Positions 36,306 through 48,425 are shown, numbered from the stretch's first letter. The stretch: 64,000 nt of DNA from Tretioscincus oriximinensis (GCA_022410635.1 JAJVDF010000383.1:37880-101879); one strand, 5' to 3'. A program made the numbers and translations. The notes: generated by a model not told the origin, from the sequence alone.

Positions 36306-36362
36306 TTGTCATCCACCCTCTGCGTATAGGGCAGAGTATAAATATAAGAAAATAAACAAATT
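36306..36362 (+). mobile_element. L2-type LINE 3' tail
   Basis: Only the last ~55 bp: 'ccaccctctgcgtatagggc' then 'agagtataaatataag' and an A-rich tail. Confidence 0.55.
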
Positions 36363-36841
36363 TCCAAATGGATTACAGGAACACTTTTTAATGCACCTCA
36401 ACCTATTGTACTTATCTCTGAAGTACACTGAAGCATTCCTAAGTCTAGTCTGCTGTAGACCAGTTGAAAGCTGTCTTGTGGCATTAAAAAGGAACCAACA
36501 GCAAAAGAAATGCATCAGTATAATGTTGGATGCTAAGATTCTATATGTGATGGGAAATGTAAACTTGTTAGAATGGTTACCTAATTAGTCTAATAGTAAT
36601 TAATAATAATGCTAATAATTGTGTGAAATTAACCGAGAGCAAATTGGCTTGCAAGCGGGAAGCTGGGTAGGCAGGAATGTTGGCAGCTATAGTATGCTTG
36701 GGATGACTGATTTTAAGATTTAGCCACATAATCATAAGTTTTAATAAAACTTAGTGTAAACATAGGAATAATTCCAATGGGAACCCACAGACAATAGGAA
36801 GAAAATATATGGTACAATTCAGCAGAGTTCTTGGTCTCCCT
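36363..36841. other. unassigned sequence
   Basis: No recognised features. Confidence 0.4.
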
Positions 36842-36880
36842 GGTGTGTGTGTGTGCTTATATGTGCATGCGTTGTGTGTA

Positions 36881-36927
<47 letters not shown>
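36842..36927 (+). repeat. (TG)n then (AG)n microsatellite
   Basis: A TG tract with interruptions up to 36900, then an uninterrupted run of AG dinucleotides. Compound dinucleotide repeat, likely length-polymorphic. Confidence 0.95.
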
Positions 36928-36930
<3 letters not shown>

Positions 36931-37497
36931 ATAGATAGGCTAAAAAGTGTTTTGAAATGAGGTTTGAGTTGTAATGTATCAAAATAAAGTTCTATTTGAA
37001 ATTCTCATATTAAATTAATAGTTAGTGATCAGAAGGCTATGCAGGATTCTGCATGAAATAATTTCAAGGTTAAGAGTGGAAATTAGCCTGGATTGTGGTG
37101 GACTAGAATAGTAATATGGGCTAAGGGGGACTTCTTATTAAAGATAAGATGAATGACTCAGAATAATGTGTTCTTTATTTTATAAGAGGCTAACTAAAGG
37201 CTGAATTAAACTAGGATTTCAGAGTTTTATCACAGGTGTGTCAGCAGATAATGTTTGCATAATTATGTTCTTAGTTCCATTTTTGCTAATCAAATGGAAC
37301 TTAATAATTTATATATAAAAACAAAAAGGTGGGGACCAGAAGAAGAGTATAATGGGGGTCACAGAATGTTGGAAAGTGATGCTGGCGGAGAACTAGTAAG
37401 GAAAAGTAATGAATAGATGAAGAGGACCCCATGGGGCTAGGGTATTCTCTAGTATTATAACATATGTATAATTCAGAATAGTAGCCTTATGAAACCA
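36928..37497. other. unassigned sequence
   Basis: No recognised features. Confidence 0.4.
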
Positions 37498-37981
37498 ATT
37501 TGCAACATCTGGGCCTCTTCAGCCTNGAAAGACAGCATTTGAGAGGTGATGCAATTGAAGTGTATAAAATCATGGACGGNATGGATAAGGTGAACAGAGA
37601 AAAAATGTTTTCTCTATTGCATAACACTAGGACCAGGGGGCATTCTTTGAAGCTGATGGGGAGAAGAGTGAGGACTGACAACGGAAAGTATTTTTTCACC
37701 CAGAGGGTCATCGGCATTTGGAATTTACTTCCAGAAGAGGTGGTGGTAGCTAGCAGCCTGGATAGATTTAAGACAGGATTAGACAAGTTCATGTAAGCCA
37801 AGTGTATAAACAGATACTAAATCGGATGTCTTGATATTGCTTCCGAGAGGGAGCAACAGGCAGGATTCCTGACGTGCCATTTACAGGGCATCAAGAACAG
37901 TTGAAGATTTTGCCTTCTTCTGTTCCAGACTGCCCAGGTGCANTTGGTGGGCCTCTGTGTGAGACAGAATGCTGGACTAGA
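37498..37981 (+). mobile_element. CR1 LINE 3' region, missing its last ~50 bp
   Basis: Sense CR1 with 'tctgggcctcttcagcct', 'tttgagaggtgatgcaat', 'ggcattctttgaagctgatg', 'ttacttccagaagaggtggt' and 'gggcctctgtgtgagacaga'. It stops abruptly after 'ctggactagata', without the usual 'ctcttcttatgttcttatg' end. Adjacent sequence (37982-38050) contains 'gttgcaccttagaggtta', resembling the reptile repeat at 29.7 kb. Confidence 0.88.
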
Positions 37982-38131
37982 TAGCAGCTCATACAAATGT
38001 TTTGTTGCACCTTAGAGGTTATCAGGAAGCACCTGAAATAAATTTATTTACAAATGTTCATGCTAACAACTTTGTTCTTGTTAGGCCCTAAGACTAAAAA
38101 TATATATTGTACCCAGGACACCATTACCCCT

Positions 38132-38295
38132 GGCTGCATGCACTCCATGACATAAAAATTNGTATAAAGTTATATTCTTGAATACAGGAATCGCGTGTCT
38201 GTGCACACAAAACATCTATATTCTGTGGTGAACCATCTTGTGCTTAACCTCGTCTCAGTCCAATTGAGGTAGAAATATGCTGTGTGCACGCAGCC
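38132..38295 (-). mobile_element. TIR element 'GGCTGCATGCAC', shorter copy
   Basis: Ends 'ggctgcatgcac' and 'gtgcacgcagcc' match those of the 408-bp element at 21748. Its antisense contains 'gtgcacagacacgcgattcc' and 'aatataactttatac', aligning with the right inner part of that copy. At 164 bp it is an internal deletion derivative in the opposite orientation. No convincing target duplication (flanks cct and taa). Confidence 0.7.
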
Positions 38296-40533
38296 TAAGT
38301 TCAGCCTGCAGTCAGGGGGCTGGAATTTGTGAATGTACAGACTTTATGAGGTAATTGGTACCAAATTTTTGGTTGTAAAAGATTTGAATACTGCGAGGCA
38401 ATAGAAATAATATCTTTTTGAACACTCACCTTTAGGGTAACAGCCTAAAACTGCATGTTTGCAGATATGTTATCTCATAAAGCTGGAGCTCATAAAGCAT
38501 GGCTTATTTGTATTCCAAATCTGCTTCNCTTTCAACCCTTCCTATGGAAGGTTTTTTTGTTGCTATTGTTGAAGGACTAATAGTCTGAGGCAGATTTGCA
38601 ACAAGTTTGTGTGCACTCCCATTTCTAATGTCTAATTTATATCATTCAATCTTCTGGTGCAGAGACTGTCCTGTTTACCCAATGTGGGGAGTTGAAGGCA
38701 TTGTTGATTGAGGATGTCCACACCACCATACCTATTTGCAGTTCTACTGCTACTCAGTCATAGAGTCTGATGTACATAGTCTGTCCAAGAGTTCTTCACT
38801 CCATTGCATCTGAACAAGTAGACTTATTTTAAGAAACCTCATTCTACCAAGTTTTTCTGCATCTAATAATTCATTCCACTGTGTTAATATACCCAAATTG
38901 GTTGCTAGGAGAGTTCACAGTAGGAGCTGGTTGGAAAACCATGTTATTAAGTAATTAGCTACAAAATTATAACCCAGCAAAATGTATAGGTAATATTTCC
39001 AGTTCTCCACATGCTTAATTATTATGATCAGCCACAGAAGGTTTATCAGATATTAATTGACTAAGAAAATATATTTTATTGCTCTTAGTGTATTAATTGA
39101 CATCTGATTTCAACTTGTTAGATACCAATTAATTAGCCCCACGCTGCTGGCACAACAAGAATTAATTAATACATACAAATAGCTCAGATTAATGTGCAAG
39201 TGACAGATGGTACTTTTTATGTCACCTTTGGAGCTATTACCTTTAAAATAGCCTTTTGCTTAATCACACCTTGTTGCCTGAATAATACAGGAACAGCATT
39301 TGTGTACAGGATGTTATTACCTGTGAGGGAGGATGTGCTGGCTTTGACTAAATTTAGGATCATGTCCTCCTAAGTGCTTCCTTTGAAATAAAGCAAAGGT
39401 CCCACTGAATCATCTAGATATTTTTTTTACTTCTTAGTTTAACAACATTTAATATTACTGTATCTCCCACTCCAATAAAATACCAACCTCCTTAGCCTGC
39501 TTAATTTCCGAGATCGTATAATGACTGTATTCAGAATCAGCATTCAAAATTTTGCAGTTCATCCCACTATTGAGTTTTAGCTTAAAGGGGAAACACTTTA
39601 AAATTAGATAGAACATTATTCACCTATACATAAGGCTCTCATGCTATGTTTTCTCATCAAGTGTTTCTCTAGTAGCTGTTTCTCACAGGCATACTGTGAA
39701 TTTTACATTTGAGTATTGTGTAAGCAAGCAATGTTTCCTTCAAACTTCGACTTCTCTTAATCATAAAACTTTACAATAATGTTAAATGCCATTTATATGC
39801 TTTTCACAACATAAGTTGTATCCAGATAACGTTTTCAAAATTTCACATTTTTATTTGAAAGTCCATTTAGAAACATCTTGCATATTTGTAATAAGTGAAT
39901 ACTCTAGAAACAGTGTGGTTTCATTTGAGTCTGTAATGACAGACATTTTCCATGCATTTTCTTTACCCTCACTTGAAGCCTCAGAAAACTTAATGTTTAA
40001 GATTTCATAGCTTTGAGGGTATCTGTTTCTTTAAATGCGGTTGGACAGTAGATTATATAAACAGGGAGGTAGGTATTTTCTGCAAAGTGGACAATTCACT
40101 GTTGACACCTATAGTCAAGGTATTGCCTGAAATGGATCCTAATAAGGTAGGTTCCCTAGTCCATGTTCATATAACTGTTTGGAGGACATTTTGTGTATCT
40201 GGTGTTTCTTTAACAATATTGTTTTCATATAATCATATACCTTCCTCCAACTTAGATCATCTGCAATCATTCTTATTTTTTTAATTGTCTCTATAACTAC
40301 CAATTGGGGGCATNATTTTGGCTTAAATTGAAGATCCAGACTTTAGTTTTGAAATTTCTTATATCCTGTTTTATTTCACAGTGTTCCATTGAACAACATT
40401 CACAGCCATCAACAGTATTAGGGCTGTGAAATGAGCAGGCATCCATGACCAGTGTTCCTGCTATGGCAAGATATTTTTTCTGTAGAAATAATATATATAC
40501 ATTTTTAGAATAACATACGCAAAAGACTACAAA
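38296..40533. other. unassigned sequence; candidate conserved non-coding stretch at 39000-39350
   Basis: No repeat or exon recognised over 2.2 kb. 39000-39350 has many TAATTA/ATTAAT homeodomain-type motifs and moderately complex sequence around 'ccccacgctgctggcaca'. That is the look of a conserved enhancer, but only alignment could show it. Confidence 0.3.
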
Positions 40534-41300
40534 AACATAAAAGGAGCCCTAATAAAGCTCATCTAGTCCAGCATTCTGTTGCCTAAGAAAGCAAAAGAAA
40601 GCAAAACCTTCACTTGGAATTTGAGGAATACTGCCTGTTTCTACATTTCAGAAGCAGTATCAAGAGATCTATCCAAGTAGCAATTGATACACTTGGTTTC
40701 CATGGATTTTTCTAATCCTGTCTTAAAACTATCCATAGACAAATGACTCTGTTTAAAAACAATCTAACAAACAAAAATCAACATTTGCCTTGTCTGTCCT
40801 AATGCTTTTGCCCATCAACTTCATACAATGACCCCTGGTTCCAGTAGTNTGACAGAGAAAATAATAATTCCCCCCTCATTTGAGTTGCTAAAGATGCAAA
40901 GATTGGGCTGTGTTCTTCTTGCCTGCTGCATTTATATAACACTGTGTTCAGAATAACTGTGAACCTAGAATGAGATCAATGAGGAGGGATAATGAAGTAC
41001 AGGAACACAAGAATATAAAAAGATCCAGGCTGAATTGGCCATTGCATTCTGTCTCACACAGTGGCCTTCCAATTGCACTACTGTATCCNTCCCATGCATG
41101 ATTTTATATACTTCAATTTGATCACCTCTTAAGCAGCATCTTTTGAGGCTAAAGAGGCCTAGACATTGCTCCCTGTTTCATAAGGGTGATGCTTTAGCAT
41201 ATTGATTATTCTTGTNGCTCTTTTTTTTTGGCATCTTCTCAGATTTTGCAATATCCTTTCTAAGGTGTGGTAACCAGAATTGTACACAGAAAGTGACACG
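40534..41300 (-). mobile_element. CR1 LINE 3' region interrupted by a second CR1 tip
   Basis: The antisense CR1 end starts near 40534 ('ctcatctagtccagcattct') and runs to about 40880. It resumes at about 41084 with 'catgcatgattttatatact', 'tttgaggctaaagaggccta' and 'gtggtaaccagaattgtaca'. Between these, 40998-41083 is another CR1 terminus ('cacacagtggccttccaatt'), and 40881-40997 is unassigned. The order of segments implies a second CR1 landed in the first. Confidence 0.75.
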
Positions 41301-41488
41301 ATTTCCTGTTTACCTCATTTTTTAATTTTTCCCATTTTCATCTTTCCATTTTTTGACTGGTCTGCGTTCAAAGAAATAACTTTTGACGGAGTNAATCAGC
41401 CTGCACCATTTATTTAAACAAATGCATGGTCATTAATAACGCATACATATTTTAGTATTTTGGAAGTGTCTGAATGTTAGCGCTTATG

Positions 41489-41560
41489 CCCTGTTTACAC
41501 AAGCCCAATAATGCATTTTAGACATATGTTACTACATATCTACAGCACATTAAAGGGTTA
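41489..41560. repeat. repeat shared with 52930-53032
   Basis: 'cctgtttacacaagcc' followed by 'aataatgcattttaga' parallels the sequence at 52933-52968. The remainder is more diverged. Probably one end of a small palindromic transposon family. Confidence 0.45.
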
Positions 41561-42306
41561 GAGCCCTAAAACACATTTTTGAGCCTTAATCTGGTTTTTT
41601 TTTTTCTTTTAATGCAAATCTAATTTGTGAATGACTCCTTTCTGTCCACCCCCTGCCTCAGCATGATCCTAATGCATAGATGTGTTATAAATATAAGGAT
41701 CACGATGGTTCAAGTCCGGCTCTTCTGCAAGAGGTATTCTTTGATTATTTTATCCCAACTTCTATAAGACTAAGGTCTTTTTCTTTTCAAAGTAGAATAT
41801 TCTTGTCCTCTTCATACACTCCTTAGATGTAAGGCAAATGCAAGCTGGAGCACATCTACAGCCTTTTTACACTTGGACTAGGGAATAGCTCAAGCAGTTA
41901 GTAGGAACAAAGCATTCAGATTGCTAATTGCTTCACTTTTCCCCAAGACCTCCAAAAGCAAGTAATGTAGAATTACATCATGTGGACTGCTTTTAAATAG
42001 TCCACATTCGTTCCAAGGCAGTAGAAACATTCCTGCAGATAGTGCATGTATTTTAATCTATTCTTTCTGTGTTCGACATGTCATGATGACATATTTTCAC
42101 TGCATTACAGGAGAAGGGGATAGTTAGGCATGCTGAACACAGAAAGGCTAAAGATGTTCTGCTCCTGGGCTAGGAGCATGTTCCTGCTATGTGAGTACAA
42201 AAGTCAGGAAGCATTTTCCTCAGCCAGTNGATGGTAATAGTTCAAAAAAGTTATTCTTTGAAGGTAAATGTCTGAAAAAGCAACTTCTTAATGTAAATAA
42301 TTCTTG
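41561..42306. other. unassigned sequence
   Basis: No recognised repeat or gene. Confidence 0.4.
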
Positions 42307-42517
42307 GTGATAGTTGTCTGGATGTAGCCTCCGGGATGGAGCAACAGGCAGGACTCTAGAAATACCATTTGCAGGGAGTCACGAACAGGAGCAGCATATT
42401 TTGCTTTCCTCTGTTTGTACTGCCCAGGTGCATCTGGTGGGCCTCTGTGTGACACAGAATGCTGGACTCGATGGGCTGTGGCCTGATCCAGTATGGCTCT
42501 TCTTATGTTCTTATGTT
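42307..42517 (+). mobile_element. CR1 LINE 3' end
   Basis: Sense CR1 terminus from 'gtctggatgtagcctccggg' to the final 'cttcttatgttcttatg'. Close to the 30634 copy. Confidence 0.9.
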
Positions 42518-42590
42518 CAGAAGAAGTATATATGTCTACAAAAGCTTATGCCACCCACTTTTCTCCTGTTAGTCTCAAAGTGCTACTAAC
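42518..42590 (+). repeat. reptile repeat half-copy, abutting CR1
   Basis: 'acaaaagcttatgccaccca' followed by 'ttagtctcaaagtgctac' equals the right arm of the palindromic repeat at 29.7 kb. It starts directly at the CR1 3' end. Confidence 0.7.
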
Positions 42591-45332
42591 GCCTTTGTTG
42601 GTGAAACAAAATTACTCCTCATTTTCTGGACAGTTTTCCTAGTTCTACGAAGTGGAGCCTATTTTCATTCTCAAACAGGGTTATACAAACTTTGGGAAGT
42701 AGTGGTAGCAAAAATGGGAGGTATGCAAGAGTTGGCTTATTCTCATAGTGATGAACAAACTATGCATAGTTGACTTCTAGTGCTTTTCCAAATATCATGA
42801 GAGGAGAGTAGCAGTTGCCAATATAGTACAAAGGAACACAGTGGAATACATGAGAGTTTTCATTTATGTCAGCAGATCTGAATTTTCCACTCCATTTAAC
42901 TGTTCCACGTCTCCTATAAAAACTGCACAGAGCTAAAATGAACAAATAAAAGAGCTAATTTTTTCTGCATAATGTTCAATCATCTTTACAGTGCTACACA
43001 GTATACAAGAATTGTATATTGCTTTTACATGCGAAACTGGAAAGGCTTGGAGAAATGGACTGATAAGAGAAGGTGACAAATACAAGATACCTTCAGAATT
43101 TGCAAATGATTGGCAATCTCTGTTTATAAACTGCTTAGATGGAAGTATAGTTTGTTAGTGATGAATCTCTTTTTTTCCATTACACTTTAAATCTGTTTCC
43201 TCACCCAATTCATTTTGCAGAAGGGTGAAATTCTTGTGGAAATTCATGTTGTGGCCTGGTGCCAGAATTTTGTTTGAGAGAAGACAGTTTTTGCCTCAAG
43301 CACATCAATGTCATGCCATTTACTCTGCCAGACAACATCTGTGCTTATTGTTAAACATCTGTATGCATCTTGGCTGTAGTCAACCCCAGATGAGTATGGA
43401 TGAATGTCTATCATTTACATCTGATGATCTTGCTTAGGGAAAAACAGCACAGAAGAACAGGTTTTAAGTAAACTGTGGAACTATTAAAATGATACAGGTT
43501 TTGTGTGATGTATTCAGTGCCAAAAGACTGACAGCCCTTTCTGCACTAGGTCTTTTTACAGATTGTATCCCAGAGTAGAGATCCTATTTAAGATTACCAG
43601 AAGAAAGCAGGACAATAGTGATACAACTTTAATGGGGATTTTGAAAAGACATTATAAGCAGCACCTGTTGTAATTGCTTTGTTTGTACACCCAATCCTGC
43701 CAATTGCTAGGCTGAAAATTGGGATGGCACATAGAAGAGACGATTTTTTTTATCAAGTGCAGCTTATAATGTCCACAGCACCTGGAGTTGGGGAAGAAAA
43801 TAACCTTCTTATACCCATTAAAGGTACAAAGTTCCATCCTGATTTTCATATGGTAACCCTACTATTTGCATACATGTGATTTGCTGGACTTCATGAACAA
43901 ATGGTTTGCTTATTTTCAGAGACATGGTTTGTAATATGGACCAGTGCAGAAAGGGCCACTGATAGAACAGATTGGGGTAAAAGAACCAAGCAAAATCTGG
44001 CTGTAATCTGTGTATGACACCAGTAAGAAAATATTCCCATAGTTTCTAACTTTCTTTTTCAAATGAGACAAACAGGAGAGAAGTGAAAGATTGTGTCTTC
44101 CTGACTGAGCCTGCATTTTGTACATTATGAGAAAAATGCAGGTTTCATAAAATGTAATGAACCCAACATTGATTTTTTTTTGTTCAAATGGAAGATTGTA
44201 ACTTGTCAACTGAATGGTTTTTTTAAAACATTGGCTTTCCATTTTCACAGCCATTCTAAATCTCCATTACAGTCATTGGCATCACTTTCAGAGTTTCAAA
44301 ATGAAGTCAAGCATACCCAATCCACCTTATAACTGACCTTTCAATTTTTTGCCATGGAAACAAGATTGCTAGTTTGATAAACGGGCATCAAACTTCAAAG
44401 AACATAAGAAAGTCTGCAGTTTTAGATGGTCAGGATAAAATGAAAGTATTCAAGCTTTTAATTTCTTTTTCTTTTTTATGCCACCATGGAAAAGAATTAT
44501 CTAGGTCCAATTCAGAAACAATTACAGCTTCAAAAGAGACCATTATTATTTATTTCTTTAGAAAATGGCAATTTCTTCACCATAACTGGTAGACTTTGCC
44601 TGCAGGCCCACAAAGGGGGGAAAAAAGCATTTGAGTTATGTTATGAAAGAAATTGGTCGCTAGCCATGCCACACTTTCCTTCCTNCTGTCGTAAATACAA
44701 GCAAAGAAACCTTTAAACAGATCAGAGACAAGCTATCTGGATCATAAAGATCAGTTACATCCTGGGTACTGAAGTCTATGATCCTGTAATGCTGAGCATG
44801 CTCTGTAAGGTATAGGAGGAATATATGCGAATCTCTTGCTGCTTTCTTTGCTTCAGAGCCGACACACGAAAACTTAAAAAGGGGAATAAGGGGGCATTTC
44901 GCTAGCATGTTGGAAAATACCAGCAATCAGGAAATTGCTGAGCCTAGCAAATCCTNCATTTGGCCCATGTGGCCATTGCGCTAAGGAAGAGGTGAACAAT
45001 CACCATGTAGCTGCACTTTTTGGTTGATAAAAACACTGGATGTTTTTTCTGCGATGGATGATTCAGGGTTGGGAGTTATTGGGCAGGATAATCGCATAGC
45101 AGGAGCCCNAAAACCTCTCGTAGATCTTGTGCTAAGAATTTTGTAGCATTATTTCCTGAGCGGGACAGGAAGTGACATTACTCCAGGCGCCATTTTTCCC
45201 AGAAGCAAATACATCAAAATGATGTCACCTCCAGTAGAATGGATGGGAATCAGGATGAGGGTGTTCATGTGCAAGGCTGTGTTATCTTGGCGATTGCATG
45301 AGATTCTGAGTCTGCTTTGAATAGCCATAGGA
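42591..45332. other. unassigned sequence
   Basis: About 2.7 kb with no recognised family or gene. Frames near 43225-43437, 43652-43879 and 44374-44926 overlap one another on both strands and carry no known domain. Confidence 0.4.
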
Positions 45333-45366
45333 ACATAAGAAGAGCCTTGATGAATCAGGCCACATG
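45333..45366 (-). mobile_element. CR1 LINE 3' tip
   Basis: Only 'aggaacataagaagagcctt' and 'gatgaatcaggcc', the antisense extreme 3' end of CR1. Confidence 0.6.
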
Positions 45367-46455
45367 CATTAAAGTGAAATATTTANACTGAAACTCAAGC
45401 AAAAGCTACACTTAGGAACTAGAAGGAAAAGAAAAAGCTGGTGAAAGCCAAGGTTCTTTCTGTACTAAATATGTCATAGGCGGCATACACTGGTGAGAAA
45501 ATACAAGTGAAATCTGCAGTCAAAAAGCGATTGTGGATTTTGCTGGGATTTTCTGGGGACATACATACCCTGTCATTTGCAGAGCTGGTGAGAGGCTGAC
45601 GAGAACAAAGGAGGAGCAACAGCTGCACATGTCCAGCCAGCTGTGATTCTGCAGTCCTACTGGCTGACATCTTCTTGTGCTATTCGTCTTGCATTGGCAC
45701 AATGGACAGCAGGGCTACAGGAAGCTTAAAATTGAGGATGCATGGATTTCACCATGTAGCCGTAACATATCTGCAAAAGGAGATTTCTCTTCTATTGCAG
45801 TGTTTTTCAGGATGCATGGTGAAGCCTAGCNAAACCTCCATTAAAGCATACGGCTGGCCATCAAAGATGTTGGAACATTGAGGCAAGAAAACAGTAAGAA
45901 AACATTTGGTGCATACAGGCATAGTCTGCATTAGCATGTGAGTGGCAGGCCCCTATTCCCAGTGCAGAAAAAGCTATAAGCTAGGAAGGTTTATCAAACA
46001 TTATTGAAGGTAAAATGGGATTTGATTTTTATTTTTTAAAAGAAACACCTGGATCTTAAAATAACAAAAGTAATTGATAGGAAGAAGAAAGTGACAATAA
46101 TAGATGTAGTTATCCTGGGAGACAGTAGAATTTAGGACAAAGTGATAGAGAATAACTCTGTGTACCCTGTGAATGTTTAGAGGGGCTCAGAATGGATAAA
46201 ATAAGTTTTACAACTGTAAAGAACANCTCCACTTGGCACTCACCATGTTCTTTGACATTTCTGCACCAATTCATAAATTCTTAATTAGGATTGAATNAGA
46301 AATGGAACATGAAAGTTCCATCTTTACATATGTGGATTGGTTAAAAGCAATACACCCTAAAAATAGGGTTACCACAAAAATCCAGTATTTTTGCAGCTTT
46401 AATAGGTGTGGAAAAAAGGAATTTTCACTAGGTGTACACTCATGAAAAAGAAAAA
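45367..46455. other. unassigned sequence
   Basis: No family assigned. 45915-45975 resembles the core of the foldback element at 8596. Confidence 0.4.
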
Positions 46456-46620
46456 AGGGGAAGAAGAAAAAGAGAATTTGTTTCTATAGCCCACTTTTCT
46501 CAATCCAACTCAAAGCAGCTTACATAACCTTCTCTTCACAACAGACCCCTTCAGAAGTTGGTGGGTCTGAGAGAGATCTGAAGAATTGTGCCTACCCTAA
46601 TCACTCAGATGACTTTGTGG

Positions 46621-47011
46621 TAGGGTTGCCATACGTCCCGGTAAACNNNNNNNNNNNNNNNNNNNNNNNNNNNNNNNNNNNNNNNNNNNNNNNNNNNNNN
46701 NNNNNNNNNNNNNNNNNNNNNNNNNNNNNNNNNNNNNNNNNNNNNNNNNNNNNNNNNNNNNNNNNNNNNNNNNNNNNNNNNNNNNNNNNNNNNNNNNNNN
46801 NNNNNNNNNNNNNNNNNNNNNNNNNNNNNNNNNNNNNNNNNNNNNNNNNNNNNNNNNNNNNNNNNNNNNNNNNNNNTGCCTGTCTTGCTACAAGCGTCTG
46901 TATGCGCAAGCGCGCGCGCGTGCACGCACATGTGCGTAAGCGTGCGCGCGTGCACGCACCCCCCACCCCACCCCCGTCCCGGTTTTGGGTTGCCATAATA
47001 TGGCAACCCTA
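46621..47011 (+). mobile_element. hAT-type non-autonomous transposon with assembly gap
   Basis: It starts 'tagggttgccata' at 46621 and ends 'tatggcaaccct a' at 47011. It is flanked by identical 8-mers ctttgtgg at 46613-46620 and 47012-47019, a perfect hAT-type duplication. The left subterminal 'cgtcccggtaaac' and the right-end 'tgcctgtcttgctacaagcg' match the 27097 copy. The middle, where the hairpin lies in the other copies, is 230 Ns. The right inner part is an alternating CG/CA-rich tract (46905-46960). Confidence 0.9.
46647..46876. other. assembly gap (230 Ns)
   Basis: The only long run of N in the window. It covers the position of the hairpin in related copies. Frames reported across it are meaningless. 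Confidence 0.99.
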
Positions 47012-47093
47012 CTTTGTGGAGGAGTGCAGAATTGAACCAGGAGACTACCAGATAAGAGTCTGACACTCTCACTGAAGACCAGACTGACCTTGT

Positions 47094-48339
47094 AATAGAA
47101 GCTACAAAATTTATGGCCCAGATTTTTGTGGTAGCTCTACATAATAACAAACGTCTGGACTCATTGTTTGGTCATATGAATGTTGTCCAGCATGCATTAG
47201 TTTTCTCTCCAAATCAGTGTTAGCGATGAGACAATTGTACTGCTTCTTAGTAAAATGTCTTTATACAGCAAGGAAAAAAGTGACACAATGGGTTGAATAC
47301 TTAAATTCTGGAGCAGAGGAGGGAAATAATGAAACATCTTGTTTCCTTCCTACAAATCCCTGGTGTGTCATAATCTTAGATTTCTATTTCACCTTACTTA
47401 TTGAATTAAACTATTTCCACTTAGTGTAATAATTTATGATGATGGCACTATGTGATTTATATCAATTTAATCCAGCAAATACTATTCCATTTTAATCTCA
47501 TTAAAAATGATTAGTGAAATAGAATTTTGAAAAATTAAGATAATTCACACATCATACTATCATCATGAAATATAATCTGAAGAATCTTCTTTTCTTCAGA
47601 GATGATAAGACTGAAGGAATTCTAACACCATTAGGATATCCAGGTAATACAGTTTTAAATTAAATAGGTATTTTACCTGCCTTCTTCACTGTAGAATATA
47701 TTTCTGTGTTTAAGTAACGTCTGAACTCTGCCTGCCAGTCTAGAAATCATTGCGATGATGTGCCAATTTGAGAAAATGGCATAGAAGCACTTGCCAGATT
47801 TTCCAAGGGTTTTGACATTAAATTAAAACCTGCTGCTTTTTCTTATCATTTTCCCTGTCAATAGACAAAAATATTTTATTGAAAAGAAGATTTATTGGCA
47901 TATTCCACATAGACCCTGCATTTCTTTCGAAGACTGCAAAATTCACACCTAGAACAACCCACTTGAGGCCACACCTCTCAAGGCATGTTCTGCCTGTAGG
48001 ACATTGCTATATGGTCTCACTTGTGGCATGAAAATGGTGCCAGGAACATGTTAATAGAAGTCCATTTTAAAGGAGACCCCTGAATATAAGCTGTGGTGAA
48101 CTGGACAGCTAGGCAATCACATGCCACAAACTGCCTGGGCTTCAGTTTCATTGGCCAGTTTTCTTTTCTGGCCTCCAGAGTTGGGCTAAAGGATGCTGAC
48201 AGGAAGTGAAACTGGTACACCACTTTGGATTTGGCATGGATCAAGGGATTGGTTCAAGACTGGCTTCTGCATTGAATCTGAAGGCATTGGCACAGAAGCA
48301 GCCATGCTGTTTCTTTCAGTTACTAGTTTGAGCAACCAT
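47094..48339. other. unassigned sequence
   Basis: No recognised repeat or gene. Confidence 0.4.
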
Positions 48340-48425
48340 TTGGTCTCATACAGTGGCCCACCAATTGTACCTGGGCAATCTGAAACNGAAGAAGACAAAA
48401 CTGTTCTTGATGCTCTGCAAATGAT
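48340..48425 (-). mobile_element. CR1 LINE 3' end fragment
   Basis: Antisense CR1 ('cagtggcccaccaattgtac', 'ctgggcaatctgaaac', then 'gatgctctgcaaatgat'). The longest minus-strand frame of the window (48186-48818) simply runs through it. Confidence 0.7.

Larger units (their letters stand above)
46456..47093 (-). mobile_element. Sauria-like SINE split by a hAT-type element
   Basis: Antisense SINE halves at 46456-46620 ('tcaactcaaagcagctta'-type body, tail side) and 47012-47093 ('gaggagtgcagaattgaacc', 'agataagagtctgacactct', head side) flank the inserted element at 46621-47011. Removing the insert and one ctttgtgg copy restores the normal SINE order seen at 21384 and 59655. Confidence 0.8.

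Noticed and set aside
46601..47150. Frames of 131-181 codons spanning the gap
   Set aside because: Created by translating 230 Ns inside a non-coding transposon.
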